In this document: positions 33,691 through 43,819 of the stretch, piece after piece
Layout of the letters: the number at the start of each line of letters is the position of its first letter
Numbering within the stretch: position 1 is the first letter of the stretch
DNA from: Boesenbergia rotunda
Lineage: Eukaryota > Streptophyta > Magnoliopsida > Zingiberales > Zingiberaceae
DNA length: 64,000 bases
Assembly (NCBI GenBank): GCA_024364735.1
Contig: JAGFNQ010005270.1
Location: 213,638-277,637, forward strand
Direction of reading: 5' to 3'
The notes under the pieces: model-generated
What the model was told of the DNA's origin: nothing
What the model saw: only the letters and a program-made list of their open reading frames with translations
The model's database searches: none
Made by a program: the position numbers and the translations under genes

Positions 33691-35181
33691 TGTTGGATTG
33701 AGAAAACACGATAGGGGGGGTGAATATCGTGAAAATATTTCGGATTAGAAAAGAGAATGCGCAGCGGAAAATTATAATAAAATAGACACGAACACAAGGA
33801 TTTTTTTCTTGGTTCGTAGTCGCAGTAGGCTCCTACTCCAAGGCCCACGGTCCTTGACCGTTTACTGCGGGCAATTCTATATTCGCGCAAGTCTTTACAA
33901 AGTTTTGTACAGTTATGGTACAGAAATAAAAACAATTATACTCTTCGTTATCGACGTCTGGTGTGGATCATACTTCGGTGCGGAGGGTCATCGTCGGTGC
34001 TTAGAATCTCGAGATAGGAGGTTTCGGGAGCATTGCGCTTGTGTCGAAGAGCGTGGAGGCGTTTTAAAAACTGATCCTGAAGCCATAGGGGTCGAGCCCC
34101 TTTTATAGCACTCCTGGGGGCGCCTGACACGTGCCTGCGGATCCGAAAACTCTCATCCGAAGCTCGGTCAGCGCTTATCCCTCCAGAATCAGGCTCGGAG
34201 CTGACGAGGGCGCCCGAGACACTGGGGGCACCCCGGACACTGGGGGCGCCCCGGTTGACTTGGTCTGCTGGCTTCCGCTTCGATCACTTGTTTTGTCTTG
34301 GACCCGGGGCACCCGAGGCATCCAGGGTGCCCGAGGCATCCAGGGCGCCCGGGACCACCAGGGCGCCCGGGACCACCAGGGCGCTCGGGAGCTTGAGGGC
34401 GCCTGACCCAGTAAGCTTCCGAAGCGATTCTTGCGATTCTTGCTTAGCTTGTTTGTTTGGCTTTGACCTTGGGCGCCCAGGACCTCCCGGGCGCCTAGCC
34501 CAGCTGCTGCCCCTCTCCTTTGGAGCGTTCTGAGCTGCAGAAACACGTTCCTTTGGTCCCTGCACCCAAGGTTAGTTCCACAACAAACAAGGCAAGAAAT
34601 GTTAGGTTTATACGACCTTAGCTGTCTTGGTTCTGACTTCAGGTCTCCCAAATGGAACCCTAGGTCGAACCGACGCCTACTGTTCCCTCGACGGGGAACG
34701 CGTCCTCACCTACTCCTCTCAGGAGAGTTTACCTTTTGCCAACCGGCTCCTTCGGTTGGACTTTTACCCAGTAGCCCTTCGCCTGGTGCCTAGCAGCCCT
34801 TAGCCAGGTCTTCGATACCCAGCAGTCCTTCGCCAGGTGCCTAGCAGCCCTTAGCCAGGTCTTCGGTACCCAGCAGTCCTTCGCCAGGTGCCTAGCAGCC
34901 CTTCGCCAGGTCTTGGATTCCCAACAGCCCTTTGCCAGGTGCCTAGCAGTCCTTCGCCAGGTCTTAGACTCCTAGCTGCCCTTCGCCAGGTGCCCAGCTG
35001 TCCTTCGCCAGGTCTTAGGGTTTCGAGGCCTAGCAGTCCTTCGCTAGGTGCCCAGCAGCCCTTCGCCAGGACTTCGTTCTGCACACTCAGTGAGCACATT
35101 AGATCACGATAATATCTTAACTTTTGAACCCTTTGCCAATATCAAAACCCAGGTTCGACTTAGGTGCTGCCTGCACTAACA
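33691..35181 (-). mobile_element. 5' LTR of element G, 1,491 bp
   Basis: It starts TGTTGGATTGAG and ends CACTAACA. A TATA box, TGCTATAAAAGGGG, lies on the minus strand (about 34097-34110). GGGCGCCCGGGACCACCAG-type repeats lie at 34203-34400 and the CCCTTCGCCAGGT array at 34765-35070. The LTR is uninterrupted, unlike its partner. Confidence 0.88.
34765..35070. repeat. CCCTTCGCCAGGT tandem array in the right LTR of G
   Basis: About a dozen units of roughly 23 bp, with a higher-order duplication (GTGCCTAGCAGCCCTTAGCC is repeated) that is absent from the left LTR. Confidence 0.85.
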
Positions 35182-35275
35182 ATATGTATGTGTAAATTAT
35201 CCGTCGGATAGGGGAGATGTTGTCCGATTTTATATTGGATTAGCGGATTCGTTGGTCTCGGGGAGTGACACAACA

Positions 35276-38081
35276 ACCTCGAATATCATGGGCTAAGGAA
35301 AAGTGGTACTAAAGATGAGCTTGGGCAAGGACCTTACGTTGAACAATATGTTGTATGTTCTAAAGATTCGAATGAATCTAGTGTGCAGATCATTGTTAAG
35401 CAAGCATGACTTTCACATTATATTTGAGTTGGACAGAGTTGAACTATCCAAGAAAGGAATGTTTGTGTGAAAGGGCTATATATCTGATGGACTTTTTAAG
35501 CTCAACGTAATAACCATTAGGCCTAAAATAAATAAAATTGAGAGCTCTTCAACTTATGTGCTTGAGTCATTATGTTTGTGGCATGGTAGACTAGAACATG
35601 TGAACTACGATGTGTTGCGTAGATTAATAAACATGCAAAGCATACTAACATTTTACCTTGACCCAATACATAAGTTTGAGATTGCATTAAAGCAAAAATA
35701 ATAAGGTTATCCTTTCAACATGTTGAAAGAAGCAACAAACCACTCAGCCTAATTCATACCAACATGTGTGACTTAAAAGATACACTGACACGTAGTGGGA
35801 ATAAGTACTTTATCACTTTTGTAGATAATAATACAAAATATTGTTATGCGTATCTTCTCAATGGTAAGGATGAAACTATAGAGAAATTCGTTCTATATAA
35901 AAATGAGGTTGAAAACCAACTTAATAAGAAGATTAAAGTGGTTTAAACCGACCGAGGCAGTGAATATGTATCATCATTCGCTGAAATAATAGTTCCTTAT
36001 ACTCAGCAAAATGGAGTTATTGAGAGAAAGAATCAAACTCTAAAAGAGATGATGAATACTCTTCTATTGAACTATGAACTACCAGATTTCATGTGGGAGG
36101 AAGCTTTGTTAACAGCTAATTACCTTTTAAATAAGGTGTCTCGGAAGAAAATAGATAAGAGCCTTTATGAGTTTTGGAATGGAAGACAACTTTCTTGCAA
36201 ATATTTGCGAATGTGGGGGTGTCTTGCCAAAGTTTTGGTGCCTGATCTGAAAAAGGATTAAGATAGGACCAAAAACTGTTGATTGCATATTTATCGGATA
36301 TGCACATAACAACAGTGCGTATTGATATGAATCACAAATACCAGATATGCACAAGAACTTGATAATAGAATTGAGAAATGTCTCATTCTTCGAGCATGTA
36401 TTTCTATATAAGACTCGAGAGGATGCTAGCTCCTCAAAATGGATATTTGAAACACAAGAGAAAGAAGAAGATGATGAACTAGTTGAAGCTGAGCTCAGAC
36501 AAAGTAAAAGAGCAAGGGTGGAAAAATCTTATGGAACAAATTTTATCACTTTCATATTGGAAAGTGAGCTCCAAAGTTACTCAGAAGCAGTGACCTCCGT
36601 CTGATGGACCTCACTAGAAAGAGACAATTGCATCTGAGATAAAATCTATCTTGCAAAATCACACTTGGAAACTTATGGATCTTCCTCCGGGAAGTAAACC
36701 ACTAGGTTGCAAGTGGATCTTCAGGAAGAAAATGAAATCAGATGACACAATTGATAAGTATAAGACCAGATTGGTAATTAAAGGTTACTGACAACAAGAA
36801 AGCCTCGATTACTTTGATATGCATTCTCTGGTGTTGAGAGTAACTTCCATTAGAGTGTTGTTGACTATTGTCGCTCTGTGGAATCTGGAAATATATCAGA
36901 TGAATGTAAAGACAACTTTTCTAAATAGGGATTTAGAAGAGAAGATTTATATAGAGCAATTTGAAGAGTTTTCTTTGCCAGGACAAAAAAAATATTTGCA
37001 AATTGGTTAAGTCATTATACTTCTCGAAACAAGCTCTAAAGCAGTGACATGAAAAATTTTATAATGCCATGAAGGAATGTGGATTTAAAATCAATGAATG
37101 TGATAAATGTGTCTACATGAAAGTCGCAGAGAATGACTTAGTCATCTTGTACCTATATGTATATGATATACTTATTATTGGGAGTAATGATAAGATAATC
37201 AAATCCATTAAAGACATGTTGAACTTAAGATTTGATATGAATAACATGAGCCTAGTTGATGTCATTCTAGGAATCAAAATTCTTATAATAACAAAAGGAC
37301 TTGTTCTTAGTCAGTCCCACTACGTGGATAAGATTCTTGAGAGATTCAGCAATATGAATAGTGCATTGACACGAATGTCGATAGATACAAGTCAACATCA
37401 AGAATCGAGGATAAAGTATCTCTTAGATAGAGTACTCTCAAGTGATTGGAAGTTTGATCTACTTGATGAATTATACATAACCAGACTTAGCCTACGCAGT
37501 ATATAAACTGAGTAGATACACGAGTGATCTCGGTGTTGAGCACTGGAAAGGGATAACATGAGTACTAGGGTATACTTATGAAAATGGACTACACTATATG
37601 AGATATCCTGTTGTGATCGAAGGATACAGTAATGTGAGTTGGATAGCTGACATAAAAGGCTCGAAGTCTATAAGTGGATATATATTCACTCTGGGAGGTG
37701 CAGTCATTTCAAGAAATTTTTTTAAGCAAACCGTGATAACCAGATCCATGATAGAGTCTGAGTTTGTAGCTCTTGACAAAAATGGTGAAGAGGTTGAATG
37801 ACTATGATAATTCTCAGAAGATATTCCGAGATAGCCAAAACTTGTGCCTACAATTTGCATACATTGCGATAGTCAATCGACAATTGGCTGGACACAGAGT
37901 CATCTGTATAATGGTAAGTTTAGGCATATATGTCGGAGACACAATACCATTAGACAACTACTCTTAATGGGAGTTATCACTATTGAGTATGTGAAGTCAA
38001 AGGATAGCCTAGCGGATTCACTAACTAAAGGGTTAAATCGAAAGTTAGTTGTAAGCTCATCGAGAGGGATGTGCTTGATAT
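35276..38081 (+). pseudogene. Protease end, integrase, RT and RNase H of family A copia element, decayed
   Basis: The protease tail (LGKDLTLNNMLYV) leads to pre-integrase LWHGRLEHVNYDVL (35577-35618). Integrase has IHTNMCDLKD, then TDRGSEY after a stop at 35943, then GVIERKNQ; about 20 residues before IVPYTQQNG are deleted. RT shows KPLGCKWIFRKKM, MNVKTTFLN (usually MDVKTAFLNG) and LYVYDILIIGS, where the second aspartate-site motif YVDD has become YVYD. RNase H shows DIKGSKSISGYIFTLGGAV and DSLADSLTKGLNRKL, ending near 38081. Many stops and frameshifts; the RT could not function. Confidence 0.85.
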
Positions 38082-38598
38082 AGATGAAAAAAGTTGGTGC
38101 AAAAAAAAACTCAATCTATGCAGATTGGAGATTCTAAGAACTAGTTTCAAAGGGACAACCTAACTGCACTAACAATGTTGCTCACTATGGGGAACGATCC
38201 AGTGGAAAAGTGAAAGATAGAGGTTAAGCAGACAGTTTTTTAATGATCCAACAGAGTTATGTGGAATACTCTTAAGAGATCACTTATGTGAGAAAGAAGT
38301 GGGCCGCTTTGAAGAGAATTGAAAGTATAATTCTTAGAACTACTCACAAAACCAAGCATGTTCAAGGCTAAAGAACGAACACACTAATGAGAACTGAGTT
38401 GTATCAGGGAGAGTCCTAAGTGAGATATGTTAATGTTTACATAGACGACAGAATAGTTCAAGGACATCATGTCTACTGTCAGCCATTAAACAAATATATC
38501 TTTACAAGAGAAGGTTCAAAAGGTAAAACCTACCTATCCTATACTAGACTCAATTGCTGAATGCTATCATATATCCTATTTCTATTCATGTGAGGGAT
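38082..38598 (+). other. 3' spacer and polypurine tract of family A element
   Basis: Non-coding; it matches, in reverse, 11012-11461. The polypurine tract is GTGAGGGAT at 38590-38598. Confidence 0.65.
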
Positions 38599-38979
38599 TG
38601 TTGGATATAAGTGAATGTAAAAGATGTGGAAAAGAAAGAGACTTCATTGTGAATCGGACTTTTAGTCCCACGTTGGGAGTTTCAAGGCATATTGGTTGGT
38701 TTATATTCATTTACAAGCATCTTAGTTATGAACAAATGCATGAGGAGAGACACTCTCACGCGTTGGTAAGCAGGAGGGGTGCAAATCCAGGGCTCAGATT
38801 TGTACTAAACTAAGTTGACTCGTATGCATGTACGACCTGCGGGCGCCGAATGCTGGATCGATCGGACAAACTTTGCCTAAGCGAATAAACCAACGTTTTG
38901 CAATTTGAATAATTTTGGTTTGTTGCTCAAATATAACAGATGCATTAATTGATGATTAATGAAGGATTTATAACCTTTA
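38599..38979 (+). mobile_element. Truncated 3' LTR of family A element
   Basis: It starts TGTTGGATATAAGTG and matches the 5' LTR until AACCTTTA at 38979, where a family C LTR begins. The rest of the LTR (about 860 bp in the 5' copy) is missing in this window. Confidence 0.78.
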
Positions 38980-39627
38980 TGTTGAGACCTTGTCATTTAG
39001 CTAAAGGGGGGGGGGGTGAATAGCTACTTTTCGATCTTCTTCCTACAACGGTTAGCAAGCACAAGCGGAAATCTAAAGCAATAAACTAAAACAATGCTAA
39101 CACAAGACTTTTACGTGGTTCGGAGATGATACTCCTACTCCACAGCTGCCCATAAGGTGGATGATCCCGATCCTTCGGTGGATGATTCCCCGGAACACCT
39201 CCGGCTAGCTCTTGTCGCTCCTTGTGGGTGGAGAAACCTCGCCACAATACCTTGACAATCTCTGAGCACGTTTAGGCTACTAACATGCTTTACCTAAGCT
39301 TGTTTCGCCAAGAACTCTCAGCCAAAATCGAGCTCTCTTAAATAGAGCTCTTAGCTGAAATGACTGTTACCAGTCGATTGGTCAAGCACCAGTCGACTGA
39401 TCCCACTTGGATTCGAACGTTACAACCCAACGTTTGAATCCCAGCTGCCATCATTCGACTGGTCTTTGAATCAGTCGACTGATCTTTCTGTGGACTTCAT
39501 CAGTCGACTGATCCAAGCATCAGTCGACTGGTCCACCCCTAAACCTAAGGTTTCTCTTCCTGAGTACAATTCTCTCAACACTCAAATCCTAGGATTTCCC
39601 GAGTACAATTCTCTCAGCACTCGAACC
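38980..39627 (-). mobile_element. Truncated family C LTR, minus strand
   Basis: It begins TGTTGAGACCTTGTC followed by a run of G and GTGAATAGC, and carries CTCCTTGTGGGTGGAG and repeated CAGTCGACTG (39360-39530). It aligns in reverse with 20272-21213. It is cut at 39627 by a family D LTR. Left flank CTTTA (38975-38979) would be the TSD; the right copy is not seen. Confidence 0.65.
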
Positions 39628-39834
39628 CGTTGATGCAGTCTGACCCTGATTGTTATTTTGGTGTTGACATCGATTTTAGTTTAGGTTGATGATTATGATT
39701 ATGATTAAGACCTGATCGGGGATTAGGCATGGTATGGAAAATCCTAGCTTGGAGGGCTAGGTGTTGAAAATCCTAACCTGGAGGGTTAGGTGTGGAAATC
39801 CTAGCTTGGAGGGCTAGGTGTGGAAAAGTTCTAG
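39628..39834 (+). mobile_element. First 207 bp of a family D LTR, plus strand
   Basis: CGTTGATGCAGTCTGACCC onward matches, in reverse, the end of the LTR at 61822-62224. It includes the tandem CCTAGCTTGGAGGGCTAGG units. The TG is mutated to CG. It stops at the CACTA terminus. Confidence 0.75.
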
Positions 39835-39857
39835 CACTACAAGAAAATTACTTTTCC

Positions 39858-40080
39858 GCAGCGCGTTATTAACAGCGCACATTAAAAGCATACTGTTAAT
39901 AGTATTATTAACGTCATGCATATTGATATGCGCTGTTAATACCATAAATAATTTTAAAAGCCGAAGCATCAACAGCGTACATTAAAAGCAAGCTGTTAAT
40001 ATTATTATTAACAACATATTAACATACGCTGTGAATAAATAATAACAATGATAGCATGCAAAAATTGGTACGCTGTTAAT
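39858..40080. repeat. Left subterminal repeats of the CACTA element
   Basis: Repeats of ATTAACAGCG / CGCTGTTAAT in both orientations, at least seven, spaced 20-45 bp. In CACTA elements such repeats bind the transposase-associated protein. Confidence 0.75.
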
Positions 40081-40839
40081 GCATCTATTTATTATATGTG
40101 ATATGTTACAAATAAAATTACAAATAATACTACAAATAATCACTATTTTATTATTTTCTATTTTCTTTATTTTTTATTTTTTCTTTTTTTTATCGCTATT
40201 TTTTCCTTATTCTGTTTTAAAATATCATTATTTCACTATTTTCCCTTTTCTTTTCTATTTTCCTTATTTCTATTTCCTTATTTTCATGATTTTACTACAA
40301 ATATTCTTCTTTTAAAATTATTATTTTTTTCCTAAACCCTCGCCGCTACAATTCTTTCGTTCCCAACACGCTCGCGCGGCTCCTCATCGCCGCTGCTTCT
40401 TTCGTTCCCAACACGATCGCGTGACTCCTCATTGCCGCTGCTTCTTTCATTCCCAACACGCTCGCGTGGCTCAATTCATCGCCGCTTCTCATTGCTCGAG
40501 TTTCCGCCCCCTCATCGCCACTTCTGTAAAATACGATTCTAAAAAAAATAATAATAATAAAATAAAATAAATAATTAAATAAACATATTATAATTAGAAT
40601 AGTATTAATAGTATTATTTTTAGATATAGTAATATAAAAATACCATAAATATGGAAGAATTTTTTGAAATTTTGAAAATAATTGAGGATTTAATTGGACG
40701 CAAGATGAGTTGGTTTGGGATTATTTAAGGAAAAGTTTGATTTTTCTGGAATAAATAAATAAATAAATAAATATATATATATATATATATTTATTTAAGA
40801 AAAAGTTTAAGTATTTATATATATACCTCTTCCCTTCCC

Positions 40840-41262
40840 TCACCGTGCCTTAAACCCAAATCGCCGACCCTCTCCTCGCCGCACTTCATCCCATGTATGC
40901 GGTGTTTCCGCCGCAAGGCCGACGGTGCCGTCCGGCGTCCCACCACCCTGCTGCCGCAACCCCCTCTCCCATCTAGCCTCGCCGACAGCCTTTCCCCCTT
41001 CTCTGACTCGCCGACGCCAAAGGGGAGTTGTCGCCTGAGAGGTTGGTCTCCGTCGACACCGCGCCATTTTTTCCTTCCTCTGTGTCGATCGCCCGACGCC
41101 AAGTACGATTGTTGGACACCACTTCTTCCTCCCCATAGTGGATCTCCTCGATCCCTAGCCGGACTGCAGAACCCAGATCCGTCGTCGGCGCATCTAGGAT
41201 CTGATCGATAGATTGGTGCTAGAGGAAGACTACGAAAAATCACTGGATTGCTCCTATCTCAG
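40840..41262 (+). other. GC-rich exon-like block inside the CACTA element
   Basis: The block is C/G-rich within an AT-rich element. It follows an (AT)n/TATATATA tract (40770-40826) and ends at CTCAGGTGAGTTC, a good splice donor (GTGAGT). Several frames are open by composition. The layout resembles a promoter plus 5' untranslated first exon, native or captured. No protein family is recognised. Confidence 0.35.
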
Positions 41263-42588
41263 GTGAGTTCTTGGCTTGCGAAGAGAATGGTTCTGTTTTC
41301 TTTGAAGATTATAAATTGTGAATGGTTTAGCTATTGATAATTGTTGGAGTTGTGCTAATTAGTTAGTATTGGATAGTTATATTTGGTCGTGATGATGCCT
41401 ACCGTGAGCTTTAAAATTTGGATATAGGGTTGCTATTTTTGTTCTTTTGATCCTCTGTTTTGGGTGTGGGATCTGTTGAGAGATTGATGTTGTTTGTGGC
41501 TTAGGGTGTAGTGGGATTTGGTGAGGTTGTAGTTCTTTCCGTGAGCTGGAGTGGTTCATGTTTTCTTTGGTTGGGGAGAGCTGATAACTCTAATTGAATA
41601 TTAAAATGGTGGTGTTGTTTATACTTTCTGGTTGTGTGTAGCCGTACTACCATGGGTGTTTAAGGTTGGTTAGTGTTGGATTAATTGAGATTAATGATTA
41701 ATAATTTAAAGATCAAACCTCTTGTTGTTAATGATGATTAGAATTGGTGAGGGTATTGGATTTATTAGCTCTTGGTTGGTTAAGGGATTAATGGATGAAA
41801 TGGTGATTAATTAAGATGATTAATTAAGTGTGTTGGAGCGATTGAGGTTATTGTGTGGTTGACTCTAAGTTTAATTAGGTGGTTATCAATATGTGGGGCT
41901 TAAATGAATTATTAATTAATTAATAAGTTGGTTAATTAATTAGGTGATGGATAAATTAACTAATAGGATATTATATTGATGGTAGATATTTAGTTTTTGC
42001 TTTGTATCTTGCATTGATAGGATCCGAGCCGGAGGCAATCTCACTGACTTGAAGACGGTTAGTACGACATTTACGAGGCGGGTACTTCTCCTTTGATTCT
42101 ATAGTTCTTTAAGAGGGGTTTTTGTTTTGTTTTGTTTTATTTTATTTTGTTTTTAAACTTTCATATCGAGTAGTTTTTGACTTTCTATGGAAGAGATTGC
42201 ACATGGAGGAGAAGAAAACGAAACGGCAGTGGACTGCCTTAATGTGTGAGAATGCTACTCTGGGGTAAAACACAATGGTCTTGATTAGATTGATCTTTTC
42301 TTAACTGTTGTGCATTCGTTGTGTGAGTTCAAGTGAAGCAGGAAAACATGAATAAGCTAGCATGACACATTTTCTATTACATGTTTGATTATACTTTACA
42401 AGTTTGATTATGTTGTATAAGTTAACTGCTGTAAAAGTTTGATTATACAGATTTTTTCTTACATTCGTTGTACAAGTTAACTGTTGTACAAGTTTTCTTA
42501 ACTACTGTACAAGTTTGATTATACAAATTTTTTCTTACATTCGTTGTACAAGTTAACTGTTGTGCATTCGTTGTACATTTTCTTACAG

Positions 42589-42891
42589 ATTGTTTTGATT
42601 ATACAGTTACAACTAAAGACCTTGAGTCGTGGAGATATCATTGATAATACTAAATGTAAGCTGCTTCATTGGAGTATTGACGGAGTTGTTGCAGAAGGTC
42701 GAATTGCATCCACAGATCCCAAAGTAAAAGTGCATCACGTTCCTCTTGGTGGAGCTTGTTGGAAAGTTTGGATTGATTGAGTGTTTGTGAACAAGCTGGA
42801 TCTCATTCGACCAAATGATGAAATGTTGTTTCTTGAAGATGCAATAGGAAGCACAGTTGCTTGGTTATCTAAGTTTATAGTTTTTGACTGA
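42589..42891 (+). pseudogene. Remnant of a plant transposon-associated protein exon
   Basis: After TTTTCTTACAG the frame reads KTLSRGDIIDNTKCKLLHWS, then VVAEGRIASTDPKVKVHHVP and LGGACWKVWID. A TGA at 42778-42780 interrupts it, and the same frame continues VFVNKLDLIRP to GSTVAWLSKF. The EGRI, HHVPLG, CWKVW and AIGSTVAW blocks match, from memory, a domain found at the C-terminus of many plant CACTA-associated proteins (I believe annotated as DUF8039). The single stop makes it a pseudogene or a read-through case. Confidence 0.6.
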
Positions 42892-43149
42892 GTTACTTAC
42901 TTTAGGCTTATGACTAGTTTGTAATTTTTTTTGCTACTCAGTTATTTTAGACATGACTAATTTGTTACGGTTTTTGCTAGTAAGTGAAATGTTATTTTGG
43001 TAAAGTGTGGTGTTGATGATTAATTATGATATAAATATTTTAGTTTTGGATGTTGTTAATTGAGAGATGTGATGTGGTATATTTATTGTATTATCAAATT
43101 GTGTAAGATATGTATATGTGGGATTTTAATTATATGGAATATATTATTA

Positions 43150-43430
43150 TCCGCAGCGTACAAATATACACTGTAGATATGTACATCCGTAGTGGTCGGC
43201 CGTGCACTGCGGATGCACATATCCGCAGCGCACAGTCACTCGCTGCGGATGTAATTATCCGCAGTGTATATTCGTGTGCTGCGGATCCACTTATCTGTAG
43301 CGTGTAGCTGCGTGCTATGGATGCAACATATCCGCAGCGCGCAGCTGCACGCTGCGGATAAGTTACGACTTTTAACAACTTGGAGTTATGCAACATTCGA
43401 TGCGCGCTGCGGATACAATTATTACGCGTT
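43150..43430. repeat. Right subterminal repeats of the CACTA element
   Basis: ATCCGCAGCG and CGCTGCGGAT alternate in opposite orientations, at least ten copies, 25-35 bp apart, forming potential hairpins. The sequence differs from the left-end repeats except for the core GCAGCG. Confidence 0.8.
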
Positions 43431-43455
43431 GTGAAAAGACATATTTGTTGTAGTG

Positions 43456-43819
43456 GGGGGTGTGAATAGCCACCCACTTAAAGATTGGCTTCTTTTGGTT
43501 CTTTCTGCACTTAGGTTAGCAGCGGAAACAAAACAGAACAGAAAGAAAACTAACGAGAACAGACCAGACGCTAATAGAAGGGTTTACAAGGTTCGGGGAT
43601 AACTTGCCCCTACTCCTTAGCGTGCCCGTGAGGTGGGTGATCCCTTGATCGTCAGCAGATCAAGCCACGGAGTGAATCCGGCTAAGAGCTTCTCCTTCTC
43701 GGTGGAGTAACTTCTCCACAGAGAGTCTCAGATGAATAACATGGTAAGTACAGGAGACAACGAGAAGAATAGCTCCCACAACAAATGGAGCAGAAGGATC
43801 ATGCACTGCTCCTATTATG
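43456..43819 (-). mobile_element. Truncated family D-like LTR, minus strand
   Basis: GTGTGAATAGCCACCCACTT, AACTTGCCCCTACTCCTTAG and CTTCTCGGTGGAGTAAC match the LTR beginning at 49921 (about 49955-50230). The first 30 or so bases are missing at the CACTA boundary. The right limit, where gypsy pol begins, is approximate. Confidence 0.6.

Larger units (their letters stand above)
20048..35181 (-). mobile_element. LTR retrotransposon G, 15.1 kb, minus strand, without its own gag-pol
   Basis: The TSD is ATATG at 20043-20047 and 35182-35186. The 3' LTR is at 20048-22379 (with an inserted solo LTR) and the 5' LTR at 33691-35181, both TGTTGGAT...AACA on the + strand. Next to the left LTR is the polypurine tract (AAAAAGGGGGAGAT on the minus strand). 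Next to the right LTR is a tRNA-iMet-type PBS (TGGTATCATAGC). The remaining internal DNA is about 2 kb of AT-rich, non-coding 3' sequence and a 119-bp leader. No gag or pol on the minus strand survives; a copia element B and a deletion occupy that place. The polypurine tract and large LTR suggest a SIRE/Maximus-like copia. Confidence 0.8.
15078..35270 (+). mobile_element. Tekay/Del-like gypsy solo LTR, about 3.2 kb, itself interrupted twice
   Basis: The LTR is made of 15078-15356, 17223-20047 and 35187-35270 once the inner insertions are removed, about 3.2 kb. It is flanked by CAACA at 15073-15077 and 35271-35275, and removing it rejoins the family A protease frame. It ends GGTCTCGGGGAGTGACA, as in Tekay/Del chromoviral LTRs. 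Near 19678 it has GAGTCCATTTGGACTCAC then TTTTGTTTTCAGG, also typical of those LTRs. The first bases are TATTAAATCC, so the terminal TG has decayed to TA. No internal domain or second LTR remains, hence a solo LTR. Confidence 0.72.
12512..38979 (+). mobile_element. Old Tork-like Ty1/copia retrotransposon (family A), split by nested insertions
   Basis: The layout is 5' LTR, gag, protease, then a 20.2-kb nested insertion (15078-35275, including one duplicated target), then integrase, RT, RNase H, polypurine tract and a truncated 3' LTR. The gag (FKRWQQKMLFYL) and the order integrase before RT define Ty1/copia; the gag resembles the Tork lineage. All coding parts carry stops and frameshifts and the RT active site is lost, so it is dead. 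It is the oldest layer of the stack because every other insertion between 14.2 and 35.3 kb interrupts it. Confidence 0.8.
39835..43455 (+). mobile_element. CACTA (En/Spm-like) DNA transposon, 3.6 kb, non-autonomous
   Basis: The left end is CACTACAAGAAAATTAC and the right end is the reverse complement of CACTACAACAAATATG. Subterminal repeats are dense at both ends but differ: CAGCG...GTTAAT types at the left (39860-40080) and ATCCGCAGCGCAC / GCTGCGGAT types at the right (43150-43425). No transposase TNP2-like domain is visible. Inside are a GC-rich, CpG-rich exon-like block (40840-41270) and a protein remnant (42589-42891). The flanks are TAG and GGG, so the expected 3-bp TSD is absent. Confidence 0.82.

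Noticed and set aside
34175..34651. 158-codon minus-strand ORF and overlapping + strand ORFs
   Set aside because: They arise from GGGCGCCC repeats in the LTR of element G; the paired LTR at 21.6-21.9 kb breaks the frame.
40815..41243. 142-codon minus-strand ORF in the CACTA element
   Set aside because: GC-rich block open in several frames; splice donor and TATA tract favour the + strand.
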